Below, piece after piece: positions 48,421 to 59,725 of a DNA stretch of 64,000 nucleotides. The notes beneath the pieces are model-generated. The model was not told where the DNA came from and did no database searches. It saw only the letters and a program-made list of their open reading frames with translations. The position numbers and the translations under genes were made by a program. Each line of letters opens with the position of its first letter. Position 1 is the first letter of the stretch. The DNA is from Vanilla planifolia (Eukaryota; Streptophyta; Magnoliopsida; Asparagales; Orchidaceae): positions 372,001 to 436,000 of the forward strand of contig JAIUJO010000164.1 in NCBI GenBank assembly GCA_023846275.1. The letters run 5' to 3'.

Positions 48421-51400
48421 ACATAAGCATCATAAAAGTTTCAAAACACGCATTACATGCTTGCCTGCTTGCTTAGTTTGCTCCACTTACTACCTACACT
48501 TTCTCCACTTACTGAAACATTTTGTATGGTATTTTGAATGGTACTATGTGATTTGCCTCATACCTCTTGGAGGCTTGCTTAGCTGCATGGTTGAAATGCT
48601 TTATATTGCCCATTGTGGAAGTTTGATGGCACGTTATAAGAGTTGCGACACTTTCAACAAATTATCATGATCAATGAAATCCTACCATATGTAAACTTAG
48701 AATCATCCTTACATTCCTAAAGATGTCATGTAGTTTTCAAAAATTTTGCTTTCTTGCATCCATTATTATGGTAGTATTGATAGCAATTCTATGTGAAAGG
48801 ATAGAATTCTCACTTTATTGAGTATTCATCACTTTTGATTATTTGAGCAAGCATGCAAAGATACTTCATTAAGGGACTTTCCTTCTTCCATGATAGAATT
48901 ATCTCAATTACCAACCACAAGGAGCAATGTATGGTGAAGTATAGCTCATGACATAGCAGAAGCTGGATGGTACAACATGTGCTAAGGATTCTGCATGCTT
49001 GGCTATGGCCCTATTGACATGCTGCAACAACTAAATGTGTGGCATTCAGTCGATATAAACCCTAGGGCAACCTTTGCATGCTTCTTGTGGGGCTAACAAG
49101 GGGTAACCTTTTTTGGGATTTGTTGTGTTATGCGCTAGTGTTGCTTGGACAAGGTGATTCCCTATTAAAAGGATTACATTAGTTGTTGACATAATTTTCA
49201 TAATATGCCATCCATAAGGGACAATGTGCCGCATGATGTCGTCTATGATAAAAGTGGAAGTTTAACAATGTATTATACACTAGGTTTTTGTATGTTGGCT
49301 TATGCCCCTAACCACATGCTGCTATGACTACATGCATGAACAGAGCATTGTTCTTGCACTAGAGCCAATCTGTGCACACCCTGAGGCATCCTATGCATGT
49401 AGTATGTGGGGCCCACAAAGTGTAATTGTTTTTTGGGTTGTTCACCACACAAGTTACTGGCTCTTGTGTAAGCTGATGCACAATTATGAGAAGCATCACA
49501 TGGTGAAGCAGATGTTGAATAGTGGAACATGCACAATGGCTTTTGAATGTTGGGTTGCATTGATATCTATGCACTAATATTGATGGTCATTAGATATAGA
49601 ATTGCACATTATAGCATGTCCATGCTTAGTACGAGTCCACACATGCCCAATGACAGTTGATGTGCATGGTTGATTGGACACAAAAGTGTAAGTTTTTGGG
49701 GACATTTAGCATTTCAAGTTGCTTACACATGGATATGTTTGTGCCCCTGTAGGAGACTTGCCATCTTGGTTTATGAAATAGTCACAATATGTAGTCCTTG
49801 AGGGGTATTATGCTATGTAGTTTCTTGAAGAGAAGCAAAAGTTTGATGGTGCAAGATGCACTAGGGTTTGTGCATCCTTTTCTATGACCTTAGCCATGTG
49901 TTGTTGCCACTACATATGGAATAACACATAGAGTGTACAATATTGTTGTGTGCATGCATGGTAGCAATGCCATATGTGCTTTTGTGGCATTTTATGTACG
50001 AGGTGAGTTAGCCCTTAATCTTTATTTTTTTGGTATTTTCTGTAACATGGATAAGAAGATTCCTTATTAAGAGACTTGCCTTATGCCTTATCAAAAAAGG
50101 TCAAACTATATAATTCATAACAGACTTTAAGTCACTCAATGTGGCCCATAGCAAATTAGAAGTTGGATAGTACAATAACTGCAAGGGTTTATGTATTATA
50201 GGATAGACACTTAGTGATGCATTATTGCAACTACATGCATAGCAAAGAACTATATAGGTTATAGCACCTTGTGCTTGCATGATAGTCGATTTATGCACAC
50301 ATAATAACATCCTGTGTGTATGGTAGGTATGGTCTACAAAGTTTAACTTTTTTTTTGGATTTTTTAACACCACAAACTACTAATCATGTATAAGATGATT
50401 CATAATTGGAGACTTTCCATCTCCTTTGATGGAATCAAGATAATATGTAATCCATAAAGGGCAGTGTGAGGTGCAGTGTCACTCTAGTTGAAGTCAAAGT
50501 TTGATGGTGCAATATGAGCTAGGTTTTGTTCTTTCTTGTCTACCACCCTAGTTACACGTTGTTTTTGCTATGCTTGCAACATAGTAGCTATCAGGCTATA
50601 GGATTATGAGTGTGTGTGGTAATGTAATATTTGTAGGCATGGTATGGAACTGTTCATTTGTGTGGCCTCCAATTGATGTGCACCCAATGACATCAATTGC
50701 ACGTAGCTCATGGGTTATACTCAGTGTGGTATTTTAAGGGTTTTTAGAGCATTAAGTTGTCAATGCATGGATATGGTGATACACTATTAGGAGATCTGCC
50801 TGCCATGACAAAATTATTATAATGTATAATCTACAAGGGACAATGCATGCCACGGTGTAACCTATAGTGAAGCAAAAGTTAATTGGTGTAATATTCGCAA
50901 GCCAAACACTACAGTACAGTTCTTAATACAACACTATACATCCACCTTATGGGACTCACAACGTAGAACCTTTTTACAAATTTTTAGTAGTATGCCATAC
51001 TGGCTCTTGGATATGAGAAAGCTCTATTTATATACTTTTTTTCTTCAATGATAGAGTTTTTGCAAATTGAAATTCATAAGAGTTAATGTTTCATGCAATG
51101 TGACCAACAACAAAGATGAAATGAAAGTTGGATGGTTGAATGTGCTGTGGGATTTGTTGATGTTGGGCTTCATCCCTAAAAGTGAGCAACAACACAATGT
51201 TTTCTTGTGTGGTAGCTGGCCTCACAAGCAGTCCATGGCATGGTGACGCCTACAAAGTTTAACTTTTTAGTAGGTTTTAATGTTGTTGTCTACTGGCACA
51301 TGCATAATGTGATTCTTATATAGAGACTTGCCTTCCTCAGGGATAAAACTATCAATATGTGTAACCACTAGAGCCACTATGTGGTGTGTCCCACAGTTAA

Positions 51401-52080
51401 CTGAAAGTTGGATAAAGCAATATGAGCTCGGGTTTGTGCATGTCGTGCTTCTTCCCTAGTCATGCATGGTTTTCCATATTTCCCATGCATGGAAGCCAAT
51501 CTTGATTTTAGCATTATAGATTTTTGGCATGGGTACATGTGTTCTTCCTTTATTAAATGCAAGTAATATGTCATCCACAGTAGGTAATGTGCAGTGTAAT
51601 ATGGCTTACGTTAACGTAGAATTTCAATGATGCGATATGCACTTGGGTTTGTACGTGTTAAGCTATAACCAAATTGGAAACTATTGTAGTTACGTGTTTC
51701 TAAAAGACTAGGCATCTTCTAGCACTAGCTAGAATACAACTTCAAGTTCACACACACCTGGCTGCATCTATCAAGAGTGACTCTTTTGTCCTACAAGGTG
51801 TAACATTTTATAGGTTTTTGGTACTACGAACAGTTAGATCATGAAAAAGGTGATGCATTATTGGGAGACATTTCTTCTTCCATGAAACTATTAGAATAAG
51901 CAATTTTTAAGGGGCAATTTGTCCCATAATGCAGCTTGTGATGAAGCAAAAGTTGGATGGCACAATATGCACTAGTGTTTTTACATGCTTTGTCATGCGC
52001 CAAGCCACATAATATGGAGAGTTTTGGGTACTGAAGTATTGCATGTGCATCCAGTAGGTAGGTTCGAGACCCATACTACT
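48421..52080 (+). other. 45S rDNA intergenic spacer with subrepeat array (copy 3)
   Basis: It starts after the 26S 3' end with the shared 'gcttgcctgcttgcttag' motif (48,460), then the shared 'attgcccattgtggaagtt' (48,606). From about 48,880 it becomes a tandem array of ~300-bp subrepeats up to about 52,080, where LINE D1 begins. The distal spacer, promoter, ETS and the next 18S 5' end are not present. Many short open frames on both strands (for example 49,302-49,577 and 50,373-50,101) are chance products of the array, which has fewer stops than its AT-rich surroundings. Confidence 0.85.
48880..52080 (+). repeat. IGS subrepeat array, about 10 units of ~210-380 bp
   Basis: A shared anchor resembling 'tggatggtgcaatatgcact' plus 'agggtttgtgcatg' recurs near 48,964, 49,262, 49,513, 49,842, 50,163, 50,501, 50,881, 51,129, 51,409, 51,622 and 51,951. 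Other parts of the unit also recur in order: 'aaggggcaatgt', 'cacaaagtgtaac' with 'tttttgg', and 'ggagacttgcc'. Spacing ranges from about 210 to 380 bp with a mean near 300. The units are strongly diverged, with indels. Tandem subrepeats are typical of plant rDNA spacers. Confidence 0.82.
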
Positions 52081-55000
52081 TCCTTTCTTTCCATATTTTT
52101 GCAACTATGAATGCTACTATAGATACATTTAGATTCTAGCATTGTTTCTTCACTCTATCTTAAATATAGCATATCTCATTCATTAGATTTATGCCATGAT
52201 AATTGTAAGATGATGGAAACAAAAGTAACAGGAAACAAAATTTTGAATCTTATCATTATCCCCCATGCTATGCTCCTTAACAAGTTCCTATACAAGAAGT
52301 GGATATTTGATATATACATTAAAAGATATTGGCCATACTTCAATTGAGAGAAATCTAAGATAATTGGTTGACATAAAGGATGCTTGTTTACCTTTACCAA
52401 AGTCCCATAATATATTATGACTTGTCCAAGGCATTGCATAAAGTAGTAAATAACATGTAGGCAATGCATCACGGGATGCATAGAGGTTATTATTTGTTAT
52501 ACAATACTTGGACCTAAACATGTGAACTCATAAACCTTCTTCTTGACTCATCAAATTCTTATAGCACATAATAGTTAGTGTGATAAACCAATTAGACAAT
52601 TCTCGAATGCTGAGGCCAACATACTCCTTGAGAAGTATAATCGAATTATAACTTGCAAAATGAATAGAATTAATCACACTAGATCCACTCCAAAGTACTT
52701 ACGTATCAACCATTCCAACTCTTTAATGATAGCATTTATACTTAAATGGTAGGCTAAATAACCTGGTGTTGCCTTATCATCAAACTATTAGCCACAGTAT
52801 TTGTGCCAAAAGTAGATGTAGTAGTATATCATGTGTAATAGTTCTTCCAATGCCATGCTATTCAAGGCTCCTAGGGCATGTTAGACTTGTTGCTATACCT
52901 AAGGTTATAATAATAGCCTATATAATAGAATCCAACAAAGAAAAGTAACTTTTCCTTAACAATTATGCTGTCAACATACCTAGAGATCCATAGCACCTTA
53001 TAGTTTCTCAAACCATCTTCAACAGAGTACATGCTCAAGTGCTTCACTTTGCTCTTAATTTCCTATATTATTGTTCATATGCTATAGATGGAAAACATTT
53101 ATAAGCTATTAATAGCCATAACTAGTACCAATGCTATCTTGCATCCCCTCCCCATAACTATAGCCATGCTTGAGCCTTTCCTAATCCTTAACAAACAAAA
53201 GAAGACAAATGCAAGTTATCCAACACACCCCACACAAATTCTATGACATGTTAGTCTAATGCAAGCTATGCCAATGCGACAATACAAATAATTTATTTTC
53301 CCCTACCAAATCCAGCCACAGTAACATTAAGTTAAAACCGTGGGCAATCTTGAATATGCTTTTGTAAGTGATCCCCAAATAAGTGTAGATATATGACCAT
53401 CTTCTAATTTTTTTAGGAAAATGAGTAGCTACTTAATTCTCTATCCATAATTGTATTTCAATTCTTTGTCACCTTTATTTATTATTTTTATTTTCCAAAT
53501 TAATAGAGATTTTCCACTTTCATTATTCACTTTTCTTTTATTTATCTTTAAAAAAATTACTCCACAGTACCATTACCGTTTTCCCAGACTCTTAGTGAGA
53601 ATATAATAAAATATCGACTTGAAACGGATGAGAATGCCCCGTACTTCAATTTCTGCATCTAGGTATGTGAAAAAAGGATAGGGCTTCCCTCAAGTCTCCT
53701 ATTACTTGATGATTGTGCTTCATATTTGTAATAAGTTTATCCTCTCTCAGAGTGATGTGCTTCAATACCCATTCAGCCTTGAGTGTGCCTCCAATTTGCC
53801 CATCTTAATTGGCATATGATCTACCCATTTGCATTACTTACTTCATATCTTCATACTGGTATTGCTTTCTTATCTAATATTTGCTTATAAGTTCACTTAT
53901 TTTAATCCTCCACCACTATGTTAATGTAATCAGCCTCCTCTTCCTTGGTTGAACTACCAACAATGGTCCAAGCACTTATCTCTTCTCATCATGCTCCCTT
54001 ATACACATCTGCATCGAGGCAACCCCCAAATAATTTTTTCTTGATGAAATCTTATCTTTAATGGACAAGAGCTTTCAACTATAGCATTAATGTGAATCAA
54101 CTAGGCAAGAATATGTAAAGACTATCCTACCTTGCCACATGTCAACAAATAGTAAATAATCCCTTGTATAAAAAACATTAAAAAGACCAACCCTAAGGGT
54201 CAAGTAGTCCATAGTACCAATTTAAGTAGCCTTGAAAGGTCCATTGTAACACACACCCTTGCAAAGGATGACCTTTGCATGCATTTTGTCCAACTATCAA
54301 TCTAAATAGGTACTTCTATAGCTTTTACACTGTACAATATTATCCTTATGTACAAATACACAAGTAGAAATGCAAAAAAAATGAATCTAAACTGAAACAC
54401 ACATAATCACTAAAATAATCAATTTCAATTCTGGTGTCCTTATTCTAACCCAATGAAAGGCTAACAACTTACCATGGTTGGCTTAACATAACTTAATCTT
54501 GATCTACAATTGAATAAAAGTGTAAACAAAAACACCTGACCAAAAACACAACCCAAAATCTTCTCAAATGGCCCCATCTACACTATAGTATTCAAGCTAT
54601 CTATTGAAAGGATAAACAACCAATACACAATCTACTCCTAATGTTGAACTAAAGGTAGTGTATTCATCATTCACATGCCTCATTCAATAAATGTAATTCA
54701 TCATTAATTATGAATGAGGCATCCTATGATGCTAGCATCTTCATATCTAAATTGGTTGGTCTCTCTGAGTAGTTAATAGAGACATCCCATTAGTTTCATA
54801 TTATCAATTTTCTTTCTCTGTCCAATAAGTGCCACCATAAAGGTGGCCTTAACTAATCCATGTTTTCCATTTTGATAATTATCTTCCATGAGAACTATGG
54901 CATTTTTAGAGGTATGTTACGTGCTACCACACAAACCACCATCATTAGTACCTTTTAAAAGGAAGACTTCTCTTGTGAAATAGTACATATTTTTAGTATG

Positions 55001-55400
55001 TTCATTTAAATCCTATTCACTATCTGGTGGATTCTATTTTTCCTATTCCTATAGCACTTTTTGTGATGTGGCAACTTTCTTATTCGAAAATAATCTCATT
55101 CTTGCCAGCCTCCTCAAACTAAGACATTTCCATAAAGTGAACTACATTGGTTCTTACATTGCGCTAAATTTCACCAAAAAAACTCACTTGTGCTCTAACT
55201 TTAAGGACTACTCTAACATCTTCGATCGTCATGCTATGCTTGCTTAACTCTAAGTTTTGTTTAGTTGAATGAAGGATGTCAGTATCTACCATCTGTGATG
55301 GGAAAAATTGTAGCAAATTACTTTTGGTTTCCTTCACCATCTTAAGATATTTAGTTAACTACACTAATAACTCTACTTAATGTCAATTAAGATGATTAGG
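52080..55400 (-). mobile_element. LINE D1: internally and 3'-deleted plant L1-type element
   Basis: Reading right to left, gag-region sequence (about 55,370-53,900) and the gag/endonuclease junction (about 53,400-53,100) come before RT thumb sequence (about 52,700-52,100). The 52,100-52,500 part matches B1 at 31,780-32,230, for example 'catgctccttaacaag' near 31,980 against 'tatgctccttaacaag' near 52,268. The endonuclease, most of RT, RNase H and the 3' end are missing. Its left edge meets the rDNA spacer at about 52,080 and its right end meets the 3' end of D2. Confidence 0.75.
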
Positions 55401-55958
55401 AGTATCAATATTTTTTTGAAGCAATTGGAAGCAAATCGAATATATAAAGAATTGTAAGATTGCCCTAACTATACTACAAACATTGAGTAAATCTATTCTC
55501 CATCCAACTATGACTTTTTGCCTCCATCTATCATCGATGGTAGAAACCAACCCATCATACATCACCATCTATATGTAGAACTCCATTTGATGCACCTATC
55601 TCCCCCATCTACTACAGTTGTACATCTCTGTCTGCTATGCCTGTAAAATATTTGGGTTTGTTGACAAAGAAAATGTCGAAGCCTACCTCATACACTCCTT
55701 AAGAACATTCATACCTAAATTCAATAAAAAGTAAAACTTGAAGTTATTTGGGAAGAAGTGTTACCTAGTCCCAAAGAAAGTCATACAAGAGTGCATGTTT
55801 AGCCATCCAAATCCACAACATAGTTGCCTTAGTACTTTATGTAAGAATGTTTGAAATGCTACATACTCTGACGTAAGATTAGCTTGATGGTAGGTACTTC
55901 AATTTGCCTTAGACAACTGCAATTCATTCACTATAATAATTATCATAGTAGAGTCTAA

Positions 55959-56273
55959 TTAGATATTTGATCCTTGGATATTTGCATGTTGAGTTCTAAG
56001 AAGTTCCCTTACTTCAATAATAGTAGTAGTCTCCATGGCCATAATATAACATGAAATCAAAGTTTTACCTACAATTATAATAGGTCTACCTATGTTGTTT
56101 CGAATAACTATAACAATTTGAAGATTAACATATTCTTGCAATAATGCATCGTAGTTGAGTTTAATGCATACCATTGAAGGAGGAATCCAATAATGGATTA
56201 CTAGCATCCCATGGAGGTTGTTAGAGCTCCCATAATGTGAGATAGGAAAGTTGAAACAAGTTTTAGTAGCCAA
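55959..56273 (-). pseudogene. RNase H domain remnant of LINE D2 (104-codon open frame)
   Basis: The frame includes YWIPPSMVCIKLNYDALL, which is the canonical WxPPxxGxxKxNxDG opening of the RNase HI domain in plant LINEs. IVIVIRNNIGRPIIIVGKT follows (GIGxVIRDxxGxxxxAxxx), then MAMETTTIIEVRELLRTQ (ExxAxxxxL helix, with the conserved glutamate). The first aspartate is retained, and the IRD aspartate is Asn. It is one of the longest uninterrupted LINE-derived frames in the window. It lies about 1.5 kb downstream of the RT, as expected. The Asn change and the loss of the C-terminal part argue against activity. Confidence 0.88.
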
Positions 56274-57539
56274 TAATTATTTCATTAGAATGCAGCTAAA
56301 ATTGAGAGTGATTTCATTAAGAGCTTATACTTTTTTGTGAAAGCAAAGATTAAATAACACATAGGATGTGAAATTGAATATATTAGATGTAATAGCCATT
56401 CTCTCATTCATAAAACTTTAGCTAAGAAGCTCCATTAACGATGCAATTTTCCTACATTTCCCATAATGTAATAGCTGTTCTCACATATACATGTTATCTT
56501 AGATGATCTTTTAATGCAACAATGTATTCTCACATTGTTTGAAGCACAGCACATTCCTTTCATTTGATTCAGCTGACAAAAAAAGTAGAATATGTGTTGC
56601 CAAATCTAGCAAAAATAAGTTTGTATATTATGAAAATCTAACACATTGTGCTTCATAACTAGCCCTGCTACAAGTGTCGGATGGTCCTCTTTAATGTTAC
56701 GATATGTTGGCCATGATTAAATAGAGATGATGCCAAACCAATTTTCTAAAGAGAATTAAATAGTATTACACACAATAATCCTCCAAAACATATTCTTAAT
56801 TATCTAATGCATTGCAATGCTCAATAACTTAGATGTAAGGTACATGGACCTGAAGGATTGAACACGTAAATAATCTTCTTGAACCATCACTCACTTGTAA
56901 TGTTTTTTCAGCAATTGCTTATTTCCAAGTTGACAAATTATAGATTCTAAGTCTCCTACAATGCTTCTGAAGAGCAATCACTGTCTAGTAGAAGTAATGT
57001 ATAGTGTTGCTGAAATTTGAACTACTCCATAAATAATTGATTATCAATTTCTCCAACCCTATAATAGTATCATTTAGTATTAAAGAATGGGTTAAGTAGT
57101 ACATTGGAATAATAATTATGAGTAAGTCAATCATGGCAGTATGGCCCAACATCCACAATGATTTAATCATGTATCTTGACATAGTTTTCAGCTCATTTAA
57201 TGATAAAATTGAAGTCTTTTTTCATTGTGTAGTCATTGTAATTGGTATACCTAGACGTTACAATTGAAGAACTTAATGCATGTGTAATTTCTCTACTATC
57301 ATCTTCCTTCACTTGAGTTCCATTGCCTTATTTAATAATACTCAACTCTTGTTAAGATTCCATAATATCCTTAATGGTCGTCTCTTTAACACATATATTT
57401 GATGCATAAATCATGATGTTATTTGGCATGTAGAAGGTGTGCAATCATTATAGAGGAATGGCTAATCCTAAATTAAGAAAGAGTAATCAAGTTGGTACTA
57501 TATAAGCCATGAGAGATACTTAGACATAATAATAAAAAG

Positions 57540-57970
57540 TTATGATGAGAGTAGACATGCCAGTCTAAGCTTCTTACTTCTTCAATCTATTTATAATAAA
57601 CACCATTAAAGATTATCTCAAATCTTGGTATAGTGATACAAGCCTCAATTCAATCGCTCCAAAGTGTTCAAAATATCATTCTTAACCTTATTTAACATGA
57701 ATTTCTTGTTTATCTTGTCATAATCTAGATCATGATCTAATCTAGCAACATCAAACCTTCTTTAGAAGTAGATAAATACAAAAAGGCAACCATTTCTTAT
57801 GCCAATAATATATTATTAGGTATAGCACCCAAAAGCTAGTTATTCCCCAACAAAATATCTGAAGGAATTGTCTCCTATTGAGCCACAAAAATTTTAGTCA
57901 CTATTTTATAAATCACATTGCATGGGCTAATAGGCTTGAAATGTTTAGGGCTTAGAAGTTCCTTAAACTT
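57540..57970 (-). pseudogene. Reverse transcriptase remnant of LINE D2
   Basis: The open frame 58,096-57,875 ends with KHFKPISPCNVIYKIVTKIF, matching the plant L1 block xxxFRPISLCNVxYKIITKIL. Further along the - strand, other frames give LDHDLDYDKINKKFM (LDMxKAYDxxxWxF) and EACITIPRFEIIFNG (xxCxxxxxFxVxxNG). The first aspartate of the active site is retained in the LDHDLDYDK segment. The frame is interrupted by at least two shifts, and the YADD box is not clearly legible. Confidence 0.9.
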
Positions 57971-58949
57971 TAGGATTGAAAGCGACCAACATTTCTTTCT
58001 ATTATTTGGGCATGAAGCTAACATTAAAGAATTGTTTGATAATATCCACCTAAGTAATGGTCTAATAACAATACACAAACTCATCAAAGATGTCATCTAT
58101 ACTAGGTGATTTAGTTCTTTATATGGACATCACTACATTTCTAACCTCATAATCAATAATTAGATCCACAACTGTGGCTACTTAATCACTATTTATAGTC
58201 TTTGAAGGCTAAAAAGGTGGAGGGTCATACATCCTTTAGCTACACTTCTTACTAAAAAACTACGTGAGAATGTCTTTAAATTAAGTTGGGGAGGCCACCA
58301 ATTTCTAACTTCATTTTTATGATTGTGGATATAATTGCTTCTAGACATAGAAGTAGCCACTTCCTAAAAAATGCATCTGATCCTATCCACATGGGTGGCC
58401 ATTACACCTTGGCATGTTGGAACCACCATGCATCTTTTGAAGCCACATCTTTACGAATGGAAGTAGTAAGTTGTGCCAAAAGCTCATCCTACAACTCATT
58501 TGAGCCATTTAAAAATTAATTTAGTTTAAGCTTCTAGATTTCCTGTTCCAACAACCAAGGCTTATAAAGGATATTACCAAGTTTAGTTGCACTCTATTTC
58601 TTTAAAGCTGACAAGACTCTACTAAATTTTGTGAACAGAGTTTCTATAGAGTTTCCTCTAATCATCTTTTTACAAGCAACATATACCACATTAGTTGATT
58701 GTAGAAAAGACAACTTGATGTTTTTAAAATGGTTTTTTATTTGTTTTGCCCAATAACAATTTTCTAAACTTTATAAGTAGTGGAGCCTTTTTGAGCAAAT
58801 GTGAGGAAGATGGGTTAAAATAGTTCTTAGGAAGGCTTTCATACCATCAATATTCACAAAAGCACTTCCCTATCTTTTTTATATACAAGAATTCTCCTCT
58901 TTATTATTGAGCTAAGCACATTTTCATCCTCTTTTGTCTTCATATGCAA

Positions 58950-59020
58950 GTTAGGATTGAAGGCCCCTAAAATTAGTAAAAGACCTCCAAACTTTGAAAA
59001 ATCTCTAACTTGGTCATAGG
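58950..59020 (-). pseudogene. Endonuclease GDFN-region remnant of LINE D2
   Basis: The - strand reads YDQVRDFSKFGGLLLILGAFNPN. The order WDxxxxxxxxxxLxxxGDFNxx is that of the LINE endonuclease, with the key aspartate replaced by alanine. It aligns with B1 (GDFN kept) and B2 (SDID). The N-terminal part of the endonuclease lies to the right (about 59,250-60,300) but is poorly preserved. Confidence 0.8.
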
Positions 59021-59352
59021 CTATTCATGAGTTAATATAATCTTTTGATGCATGCACGGCATAGCACCACCAAATCTCATTTGTGCATGATCTGTCTTGA
59101 ATAGTCATTACTTATGAAGAGCACATAATCTCAATCTAGAGCCAATCCCTCTATAATACAACATTGCCCCCAGATAGCCTTTTTGAAGATTGCATAAAGT
59201 AGTACCGTTCCTACACAAAAGCTAGTCTACCTCATGCTGATTAAAGAACTTCATCCAAGTTTTTGGTAGTGTAATTTAAAAGACTTTACCTCAATAAATG
59301 TTATAAGCACAATAATTCCACTATAGTACATACATGTCAGCCAATTCATTAG

Positions 59353-59725
59353 AAAAGTCATAGTTTGAAAATAGAAATCCTTCCCAAAAATTTTTTTTAG
59401 AATTTCATAGTGAATAAACATTAACCCAGTTAAAAGTATGCACACCCTTTGTGAAATAAAAACAATATGTAACCCACCCTACAAATGCAATCATCAACTA
59501 TTGTATATAAAACCATTCACTGTAGTAGCTATTCACAACCACTGTCCAAAAATGTTATTCTCAGACATACTTTGCATTTAAATTACACTTACATTGTGTG
59601 TTAGACTGACACATCTTTCCATTTTTTTAATGAACTTGAGGTTCTTGAGCTGATTACGTGCATCCAAAATTCTTTTGTATTTCATAAGAAATGTCATAGT
59701 TTGAAAATAGAAATCCTTCCAAAAA
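59353..59725. repeat. 28-bp exact direct repeat within LINE D2
   Basis: The same 28 bases, beginning gtcatagtttgaaaat and ending with aatccttcc, occur near 59,356-59,383 and 59,693-59,720. That is an offset of about 337-341 bp, while the surrounding sequence is only weakly similar. Two short open frames on the - strand (59,445-59,251 and 59,857-59,654) share peptide remnants for this reason. It may be an internal tandem duplication with one stretch homogenised or spared. Confidence 0.65.

Noticed and set aside
49300..49577. Overlapping 70-91-codon open frames on both strands
   Set aside because: They fall in the IGS subrepeat array. Overlap on both strands, together with the similar frames in neighbouring units, is explained by the less AT-rich repeat and not by coding.
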